Shown piece by piece: positions 58,316 to 64,000 of a DNA stretch of 64,000 bases. The DNA comes from an uncultured Oscillospiraceae bacterium (lineage in GTDB: Bacteria; Bacillota; Clostridia; Oscillospirales; Oscillospiraceae). Location of the stretch: positions 1 through 64,000 of the forward strand of contig CALWXC010000002.1 of NCBI GenBank assembly GCA_944385415.1, read 5' to 3'. Under the pieces are notes generated by a model. The model made no database searches. It was not told where the DNA came from and was given only the letters and a program-made list of their open reading frames with translations. Both the position numbers and the translations under genes were made by a program. Numbering within the stretch: position 1 is the first letter of the stretch; each line of letters starts with the position of its first letter.

Positions 58316-59296
58316 TTACATTTTTCCGCTGCGCACCGCCACCAGCTGGGCCGCGATGGACAGGGCCACTTCCTCCGGCGTCTCGCCGCCGATGGGCAGG
58401 CCGATGGGCGACCACACCCGGGCAATGTCCGTGTCCGTAAAGCCCTGCTCCCGCAGCAGTTTATTGGTCATGGCGATTTTGCTGCGGCTGCCGATGCAGC
58501 CGATATACCGGGCCGGGGTCTTGAGGACCTGGGCCAGAATTTCCCGGTCGCTCTGGTGGCCCGGCGTCATGACTACCACGTAGTCCTCCTCTGTGATGGT
58601 TACCCGTTCCAGCACCCGGTTGTAGTTGCCAATGTAAATCTTGGCCGCCTGGGCAAAGGCCGGGGCTTCCACGGCGTGGGGACGGCTGTCATAGATCACC
58701 GTGCGGAAATGAACCGTGTGCAGCAGGGGCACCAGGGCTTGGGCCACATGGCCGCCGCCGAAGACGTACACCGTGCCGGGAATCGTCAGGGGTTCACTGT
58801 ATACGGTGGGCGTCAAAACCGACTGGGGACCCAGCAGGGGCTCCACAGGGCTGTCCAGGGTAAGGAATTTCAATTCCCTGTCCTCATAGAGACCCATGGC
58901 CGGGGCGTCCAGCCGCGTCAGCAGCCACGCCTTGCCGCCGGCGGCCAGACGGGCGCACACAGCATCCAGCAGGGGCAAACTCTCGCTGCCCATGGGCTGG
59001 AAATACACCGTCACCTTGCCGCCGCAGACCATGCCCAGGTCCGTCTTGTCGTGGTTGCTCAGATCAAAGTGGTACTGGCCCACTTCCACGCCGCGAAGAA
59101 AGCCCTGGGCGATTTCTGTGGCGCGAAATTCCACCGCGCCGCCGCCGATGGTGCCCACGGTACTGCCGTCATCAAAGACGGCCATCTTGGCCCCGGCCCC
59201 ACGGGGCGTGGACCCGCTGCTGGCAATGATGCTGCACAGGACCGCCCGCGCTCCGGCGGCCACCCGGTCCCGCAGGGTGTTGAACATCTGCTGCAT
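58316..59296 (-). CDS. xdhC: XdhC-family molybdenum-cofactor protein
   Basis: 326 residues from the ATG at 59296 (GGAGGGTT upstream). The N-terminal XdhC/CoxI domain is about 15-80 (SGSTPRGAGAKMAVFDDG, GTIGGGAVE). The C-terminal Rossmann part is about 165-290 (TVYVFGGGHVAQALVPLLH; YIGCIGSRSK; GLPIGGETPEEVALSI). XdhC proteins bind and insert the sulfurated molybdenum cofactor into hydroxylases. It lies 4 bp after the substrate-binding-protein gene and is part of the importer operon. No molybdoenzyme gene is in the window. Confidence 0.9.
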   Translation of the reverse strand: MQQMFNTLRDRVAAGARAVLCSIIASSGSTPRGAGAKMAVFDDGSTVGTIGGGAVEFRATEIAQGFLRGVEVGQYHFDLSNHDKTDLGMVCGGKVTVYFQPMGSESLPLLDAVCARLAAGGKAWLLTRLDAPAMGLYEDRELKFLTLDSPVEPLLGPQSVLTPTVYSEPLTIPGTVYVFGGGHVAQALVPLLHTVHFRTVIYDSRPHAVEAPAFAQAAKIYIGNYNRVLERVTITEEDYVVVMTPGHQSDREILAQVLKTPARYIGCIGSRSKIAMTNKLLREQGFTDTDIARVWSPIGLPIGGETPEEVALSIAAQLVAVRSGKM

Positions 59297-59300
59297 ATGG

Positions 59301-60437
59301 TTAACCCTCCAGTTTTCCGATGGAATTGGCCACCAGGGCCTCATACTGCTCCGTGGTCAGGTCGCAGTGGTAGAACAGGTCGAAGTATTTCGTCACTTCC
59401 TCCTGCAAATCGTAATCGATGGCGTCGGGATACAGCAGCGCACCCATCCACAACAGGCCCAGGTACCGCTGCACCGAGGGCGGGAAGCCCATCCAGTTGT
59501 AGGGACCCATGGGGGCCTCATAATACCGGCCCGTCTGAATGGCTGTCATCTGGGCGTAGCCGTCGTTCTCCGCCACTGTGTCATAGATGCTGTCCGGGGC
59601 GAAGAGCAGCACTTCCGGATTCCACACCAGAAGCTGCTCCATGGAGACCTCGTTGCCGGTACCCTTGGAAGAGGGGGATTCCACCACGGCCACATTGTTG
59701 GTCATCAGGTCCAGCAGCTCCGCGTGATAGGAGCCCTGGGCAATGACATTGAGGCCCTGGCTGCCGGTGATGTACAGCACGTCCACCTTGTCCACGGAAG
59801 CGGCCAGTTCCTCAGCACGGGTGTAGGTGTCCTCGCAGTAGGTTGCCAGAACATCGGCCTCGTCGGCCCGGTTCAGCAGCTTGCCCAGCTGGCGGTAGGC
59901 GTCGCCCATGGTCTCGGTGGTGGCGGAGATATGGACAAAGGGGACGCCGGTCTGCTCCTGCAAGGTGTCCAGGTCTTCCACAACGGTGTCCTTGGGCTCG
60001 CCCACGTCAAGGACCACCTCGGCGCCGCTGGCCAGCAGCGCTTCGCCGTTCATGGCCTCCTGGCCGCCGTACAGCTGGCCCAACAGGGGCAGATTGTAGT
60101 ATTCCGTGTCCAGGAACTGGGCGGCACTGTCATCCCATTCGTTGGCAATGCCCACCAGCAGATCGGGGCACAGAGCGAACAGAACAATCTGGGCCATGGG
60201 GCCGGAGACGGCCACCTTGGTGATGTTGGCCGGGACCGTCACCGTGCGTCCCACGCTGTCGGTGAATTCCACCGTCTCGGCGGCATCATCAGTGGGCTCG
60301 GTGGTCTCCTCTGTGGCGGGAGTGGTTTCCTCCACTGTGGTGTCCTGGGTTGGGGCTTCCGACTGCTCCGCTGCCGGGGCGGCACAGCCGGTTAAAAGCA
60401 GCAGGGCCAGAAACAGGGAAAGAATGCGTTTTTTCAT
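59301..60437 (-). CDS. FecB/BtuF-type substrate-binding lipoprotein
   Basis: 378 residues. The lipobox LLLTGC puts the lipidated Cys near residue 18, followed by a Thr/Glu-rich linker to about 55. The class III binding fold follows: FTDSVGRTVTVPANITKVAVSGP, LVGIANEWDDSAAQFL, and EAPMGPYNWMGFPPSVQRYLGLLWM. Class III proteins carry metal chelates, vitamin B12 or, in MolA-type members, molybdate and tungstate. The adjacent xdhC makes a molybdenum-related ligand possible. Overlaps the ATPase gene by 4 bp. Confidence 0.88.
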   Translation of the reverse strand: MKKRILSLFLALLLLTGCAAPAAEQSEAPTQDTTVEETTPATEETTEPTDDAAETVEFTDSVGRTVTVPANITKVAVSGPMAQIVLFALCPDLLVGIANEWDDSAAQFLDTEYYNLPLLGQLYGGQEAMNGEALLASGAEVVLDVGEPKDTVVEDLDTLQEQTGVPFVHISATTETMGDAYRQLGKLLNRADEADVLATYCEDTYTRAEELAASVDKVDVLYITGSQGLNVIAQGSYHAELLDLMTNNVAVVESPSSKGTGNEVSMEQLLVWNPEVLLFAPDSIYDTVAENDGYAQMTAIQTGRYYEAPMGPYNWMGFPPSVQRYLGLLWMGALLYPDAIDYDLQEEVTKYFDLFYHCDLTTEQYEALVANSIGKLEG

Positions 60438-61918
60438 GGGATTCCTCCAATCTCCGGAATGTCCGGCGCGTTCAATATGGTGATGATATAGGTGGTGGGA
60501 GAGGGATAATACAGGGGAAAGGTGTTATCCTCCCGCTGTTCCAGCCGGGGCAGCACCGTCTCTGCCGTCACAGAGGACGCGTCGCCGCCGCGGTTGTAGA
60601 TATGAAAAAACAATACCGCGTCGTCGAGACTGCGGAACGGCTGGCCCTTGTCCACAGCCACTTCGGTTTGGGAATAGGGAATGGAAAGGGAGTCCAAGCG
60701 CTCCGCCAACCGTCCCGGCGACAACCGGCGCTGTCCGCCGTCCAGACTGAAAGCATGGCGCTTGTTGGCCTTCTGGACTACGGCCACCGTGCCGCTGCAC
60801 TGGCGGCGGGCCGCCGTTAAAATCTCATCGGGCTGTCCAAAGGAACAAAATACCATGGCTTCATAGGGCGTGTCCGTCCGGCGGGACAGAATATCGGTGT
60901 GCAAAATCTCTGGCTGTTCTCCCTGCCGCCGTTGCTCCAGGGCTGCCAGAGCGTCCGCCGACAGGTCGGCGGCGATGACACGGGAAAAGTGTTTTGTTAA
61001 GGCCAGAGACAGACCGCCTACGCCGCACCCGGCGTCACAGATTTCGTCCCCCGGTATCAGCTGCCGCAGGGCGGCGGCCAGGGTTTCCGATGCGCCGTTG
61101 CAGTCCTCGGCGTCCACCATAAACCGGATCATGTCCGGTGTCCAGCGGAACATGGAACGCCGCACCGGGGCAATGAGCACACCATCGTCGGTTTCCAGGA
61201 ACCGGGCCGGAACGCCGTACAGCTGCCGCAGCAGGGCCGGGGTCACTGCTTCCCGGGGTGGGCCGTCGGCCACAATGCGGCCTCCGTCCAACGCAATCAC
61301 CCGGCTGGCGTACAGCATGGCCTGCTGGGGATTGTGACAGGAAAGCAGAATGGTGTAGCCCTGCCAGGACAGGGAGGCAATCTGTTCCAGAACCCGAACC
61401 TGATTGCCGAAATCCAGGGCCGAGGTGGGCTCATCGAGAATCAGGATTTTGGCCTCCTGGGCCAGAGCCCGGGCCAGCAGAACCAGCTGCTGTTCACCAC
61501 CGGACAGCTGAGAGAAGTTTCGCCCCGCTGCGCCCTCCATGTGGAGCTTGGCCAACGCTTCTATGGCCAGCGGCCGTTCCTTGCGGCCCGGCGCGGCAAA
61601 GGGGCCCAGACGATGATTGGTCCCCATGAGCACCACGTCCAGCACCGTATAGGCAAAGGCCGGATGATGGGCCTGGGGGATGTAAGCAATGCGTTCTGCC
61701 CGCTGTCGGGGGGACCAGGAAGCAAGATCCTGGCCGTCCAACGTCACCCGGCCGGTGTAGCCGTCCAGCAGCCCCAAAAGGCAGCGAAACAGCGTCGTTT
61801 TGCCCGCACCGTTGGCGCCCAGCAGAAAGATCAGCTCGCCGGGACCGGCGGACAGGCTGACGCCGTTGAGAATGGGGCGGTTGCCGTAGGAAAAAGAGAT
61901 GGATTCCAGATTCAGCAT
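60434..61918 (-). CDS. ABC importer ATPase fused to a methyltransferase-like domain
   Basis: 494 residues, about twice the usual length. Residues 1-250 are a FecE-type ATPase: Walker A GANGAGKTT, signature FSQLSGGEQQLVLLARAL, Walker B ILILDEPTSALD, switch SCHNPQQ. Residues about 270-400 look like a class I SAM methyltransferase (EICDAGCGVGGLSLALTKH; VIAADLSADALAAL; EAMVFCSFGQP). The rest, to 494, is related to no family I recognise. No frameshift is needed, and the frame is continuous. A methyltransferase joined to an importer ATPase is unusual. Confidence 0.88.
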   Translation of the reverse strand: MLNLESISFSYGNRPILNGVSLSAGPGELIFLLGANGAGKTTLFRCLLGLLDGYTGRVTLDGQDLASWSPRQRAERIAYIPQAHHPAFAYTVLDVVLMGTNHRLGPFAAPGRKERPLAIEALAKLHMEGAAGRNFSQLSGGEQQLVLLARALAQEAKILILDEPTSALDFGNQVRVLEQIASLSWQGYTILLSCHNPQQAMLYASRVIALDGGRIVADGPPREAVTPALLRQLYGVPARFLETDDGVLIAPVRRSMFRWTPDMIRFMVDAEDCNGASETLAAALRQLIPGDEICDAGCGVGGLSLALTKHFSRVIAADLSADALAALEQRRQGEQPEILHTDILSRRTDTPYEAMVFCSFGQPDEILTAARRQCSGTVAVVQKANKRHAFSLDGGQRRLSPGRLAERLDSLSIPYSQTEVAVDKGQPFRSLDDAVLFFHIYNRGGDASSVTAETVLPRLEQREDNTFPLYYPSPTTYIITILNAPDIPEIGGIP

Positions 61919-62922
61919 ACGTCATCCCTCCCGCCCCGCAGCAGCAGTACCAGGAAAAAGGGCGCGCCCAGTACCGCCGTCAGAATGCCGATGGGAATTT
62001 CCACGGCCAGAAGATTTCTCGAAAGGTCGTCCACCAGCAGCAGAAACAGCGCCCCGGCCACCATGGAAGCGGGCAGCAAAGCCCGGAAGTTGCTGCCCAC
62101 CAGACGGCGGCACAGATGGGGCATGACCAGACCTACCCAGCCGATCATGCCGCTGACGGCGATGGAAGCGGCGGTCATCAGGGTGGCGCAGAGGACCACC
62201 AGCAGCCGCAGCCGTCCCGGATGGACGCCCAACGCTCTGGCTTCTTCTTCGCCCAACGTCAGCAGATTGATTTTCCACCGCAGCAGCACCAGGGGAATCA
62301 TCCCCAGGGCCATGACGGGGGCAATGCGCCACACCTCATCCATGGTGGTGCCGTTGAGACTGCCCAAAAGCCAGTAGGTGATGGCGGGTAATTGATTGTT
62401 GGGGTCCGCCACCAGTTTCACATAGGAGGTACCGGCGCTGCACAGGGAACTGATGACCATGCCGCAGAGGACCAGATTGAGAATCCGGCTGCCGGGGGCC
62501 CGGCGGCCCACAGCGTAGACCACGGCCACGGTGCCCATGGCGCAGAGAAAGGATACCAAAGTAATGGCGTTGTGGGTCAATCCCAGGAGAATGGCGATGG
62601 CCGCGCCCATGGCTGCGCCGGAGGACGCGCCCAGGACATCCGGCGACGCCATGGGGTTTTGGAACACACCCTGATAGGCCGCGCCCGCCCCGGAGAGACA
62701 AGCGCCTACCAGACAGGCCATAAAAATGCGCGGCAACCGCAGATTCCAGATGGAGGTGACCATATTGTCGTCCCAGGTGGGTTCCCAGTGGAAAATTGGG
62801 TCCGTCAGAATTTTATAGGACCGGGCCACGCCCACGCCATAGCGGCCCAAAGCGATGGACAGAAAGATCAGGGCCAGCAGCAGCGCCCAAAGAATGATGA
62901 AAACGCGGCGTTGTCGCTTCAT
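61912..62922 (-). CDS. FecCD/BtuC-type importer permease
   Basis: 336 residues from the ATG at 62922. About ten membrane segments. Family blocks: RLPRIFMACLVGACLSGAGAAYQGVFQNPMASPDVLGASSGAA (positions about 60-105) and GWVGLVMPHLCRRLVGSNFR near the C-terminus. It forms the homodimeric pore of a type II importer. It overlaps the ATPase gene by 7 bp and the NTPase gene by 4 bp. Only one permease gene is present. Confidence 0.95.
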   Translation of the reverse strand: MKRQRRVFIILWALLLALIFLSIALGRYGVGVARSYKILTDPIFHWEPTWDDNMVTSIWNLRLPRIFMACLVGACLSGAGAAYQGVFQNPMASPDVLGASSGAAMGAAIAILLGLTHNAITLVSFLCAMGTVAVVYAVGRRAPGSRILNLVLCGMVISSLCSAGTSYVKLVADPNNQLPAITYWLLGSLNGTTMDEVWRIAPVMALGMIPLVLLRWKINLLTLGEEEARALGVHPGRLRLLVVLCATLMTAASIAVSGMIGWVGLVMPHLCRRLVGSNFRALLPASMVAGALFLLLVDDLSRNLLAVEIPIGILTAVLGAPFFLVLLLRGGRDDVC

Positions 62923-63395
62923 GAACCCACCGCCTTGTCCAGCAGCCGGATCAAATGGATGGGCAGGCTGTCGCGGCTGGCTTCCGTCACCGATAACAGC
63001 AGGGCGCTGCGTCCGGCGAAGTGGGCCCAAAAGGGGCAGTCGGCCCGTTGACGCACCACAGCCACCACCAGAGGGCTGCGGTCCATCAAGGCCAGAACGG
63101 CGGCGGTAAAGGCGGGGGAGCGGGCCTCCAGAAAGCCCAGTTCATCCAGCAGCGTCACCGCACCGGGACGCAGTTCCGCCGCCGCTTGGTCAAAGGCATG
63201 GGGAATGGCCACCGCGCCCTGTTCCGTTCGGCGGGCCACGGTCCGTTCCGTACCGTCGTGGAGCAGCCGCAGCCGCAGTTCATCCCCCGCCCATCGGGTG
63301 GTAAAACCGCCCAGGGACAGGGGTCGGGCCGCCAGGGCCTTCGTCAATACGGTGGTTTTGCCCACCTGTACGGGGCCGGTCAATAGGAATTCCAA
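62919..63395 (-). CDS. THEP1/NTPase_1-type nucleoside triphosphatase
   Basis: 158 residues from a TTG at 63395, where GGCGGTGAG lies just upstream; earlier in-frame GTG at 63440 falls inside the -10 box. Walker A LLTGPVQVGKTTVL, then GGFTTRW, and Walker B TLLDELGFLEARSPAF. This family hydrolyses NTPs, and its place in the cell is poorly known. Here it is the first gene of the importer operon. MobB-like cofactor nucleotide handling is an alternative reading. Confidence 0.8.
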   Translation of the reverse strand: MEFLLTGPVQVGKTTVLTKALAARPLSLGGFTTRWAGDELRLRLLHDGTERTVARRTEQGAVAIPHAFDQAAAELRPGAVTLLDELGFLEARSPAFTAAVLALMDRSPLVVAVVRQRADCPFWAHFAGRSALLLSVTEASRDSLPIHLIRLLDKAVGS

Positions 63396-63430
63396 TCGCT
63401 CACCGCCTGTTCTATCGTGATACTGAATTG

Positions 63431-63459
63431 AGAATAACACAGGGGACAGACGGTGTCAA
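63431..63459 (-). promoter_or_regulatory. Promoter of the importer operon
   Basis: On the minus strand, TTGACA (63454-63459) and TATTCT (63431-63436), 17-bp spacer. Transcription would start near 63424, leaving a leader of about 29 nt before the TTG at 63395. Confidence 0.8.
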
Positions 63460-63493
63460 CCAAACAAAAAAGCAGGTTCCAGGCAAGAACGAA

Positions 63494-63530
63494 AAATGGG
63501 AGCGCCGAAGCGCTCCCATTCAGTTTTTTT
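63494..63530. terminator. Bidirectional terminator before the importer operon
   Basis: The stem GGGAGCGC pairs with GCGCTCCC around CGAA. On the minus strand ATTTTTC follows, ending the helicase-loader gene. On the plus strand a T run also follows. Confidence 0.85.
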
Positions 63531-63999
63531 TCAGCAGCCGGATATCATTTCCGGCAAAGAGCAGCAGTTCATAGGTCCCCAGGAGCCGGGAGGCGATCTG
63601 GGGCGTGTACCGCTGGCGGATTTCGTTGGTGGTCAGATTGGTGGAGATGATGGTGGGCCGTCCGGCCATGAGTCGCCCATTGACCAGACTGTAGAGGGCC
63701 GACAGGGTGAACTGGGTGGTCATCTCCGTACCCAAATCGTCGAGAATCAGCAGGTCACAGTGGAGATACTTGGCGGTTCCATGGCCGCCGCCGCCGAATT
63801 TTTCCGCTTCAAAATCGGAGAATACCTGCCCCGCCGTCTCATAGACCACGGCATAGCCGCCGTCGGCAACAGTCCGGGCAATGGCGGCGGAGAGAAACGT
63901 CTTGCCCAGCCCCGTGCCGCCGGACAGCAGCAGGGACGGCGACTGCACCGAAAATTCCGCCGCATAGCGGCGGCAGCGTTCATAGACATGGCGCATGAC
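63520..63999 (-). CDS. DnaI/DnaC-type helicase loader, N-terminus off the window
   Basis: About 159 residues are visible; the frame stays open to the right edge, so the true start lies beyond. AAA+ motifs: Walker A LLLSGGTGLGKTFLSAAI, Walker B DLLILDDLGTEM, sensor ISTNLTTNEIRQRY, Arg finger region IASRLLG. Such proteins load the replicative helicase at origins (a DnaB gene is at 37164). IstB-type transposition proteins look similar, but no transposase is seen. Confidence 0.88.
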   Translation of the reverse strand, partial: VMRHVYERCRRYAAEFSVQSPSLLLSGGTGLGKTFLSAAIARTVADGGYAVVYETAGQVFSDFEAEKFGGGGHGTAKYLHCDLLILDDLGTEMTTQFTLSALYSLVNGRLMAGRPTIISTNLTTNEIRQRYTPQIASRLLGTYELLLFAGNDIRLLKKN

Positions 64000-64000
64000 T

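Noticed and set aside
1..64000. CRISPR arrays, phage structural genes, toxin-antitoxin pairs or restriction genes
   Set aside because: No direct-repeat arrays or matching genes were seen; apart from the recombinase tail the window is housekeeping and metabolic.

Overview
The window looks like a stretch of chromosome from a high-GC, anaerobic gut Clostridia, most likely Oscillospiraceae (relatives of Flavonifractor, Lawsonibacter or Dysosmobacter). This is judged from protein character and gene order (rpsF-ssb-rpsR; gdpP-rplI-dnaB-tilS-hpt-ftsH; mrnC-rqcH). A T-box leader, GdpP, RNase J, an orphan ParB/Noc protein and TTG/GTG starts behind strong GGAGG sites all point to Firmicutes. No species can be named from the sequence alone.

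Layout. 1-580: the tail of a site-specific recombinase, a tRNA-Ala(CGC) on the minus strand, and a decayed tRNA-like element in the tRNA's promoter-proximal leader. 581-5080: a zinc-ribbon coiled-coil protein, an acidic lipoprotein, an RluA-type pseudouridine synthase, an XRE regulator, the rpsF-ssb-rpsR operon and a small HPr-like protein. 5126-10290: an RCC1-repeat/SLH surface protein divergent from an XRE regulator, a TrpB2-type tryptophan synthase under a tryptophan T-box, and an orphan HATPase protein. 10308-20934: a response regulator-histidine kinase-HtrA cluster, TypA, a cell-wall amidase, a membrane protein, a CHAP-like/SLH surface protein and CoaBC. 21022-25877: PanT-like ECF component and CoaX (coenzyme A supply), a nested inverted-repeat element, Mini-III, RqcH and small Cys-rich proteins. 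25976-29501: a divergent AroE-like dehydrogenase, Noc/ParB, LspA and an RluD-type synthase.

29502-45600: an intergenic repeat; a cluster of NodB-type deacetylase, PHP hydrolase and ATP-grasp ligase; the housekeeping block gdpP to ftsH on the minus strand; RNase J; and a two-gene unit with a SpoIID-like/peptidoglycan-binding protein. 45612-57098: a complete L-arabinose system. An AraR-type repressor faces an operon of sugar-binding lipoprotein, ABC ATPase, two permeases, FGGY kinase, AraA, AraD and an aldose 1-epimerase. Hairpins after the binding protein and after araA probably set expression steps. 57097-63459: a DUF362 ferredoxin protein and a FecBCD-like importer operon in which the ATPase is fused to a methyltransferase, flanked by a THEP1-type NTPase and XdhC. 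A truncated DnaI/DnaC-type helicase loader lies at the right edge.

The strongest candidates for something undescribed are the ATPase-methyltransferase importer linked to XdhC (58316-63395), the deacetylase/PHP/ATP-grasp cluster (29959-33226), the hairpin that displays a DnaA box beside noc (27917-27954), and the His-less HPr-like protein (4780-5028).
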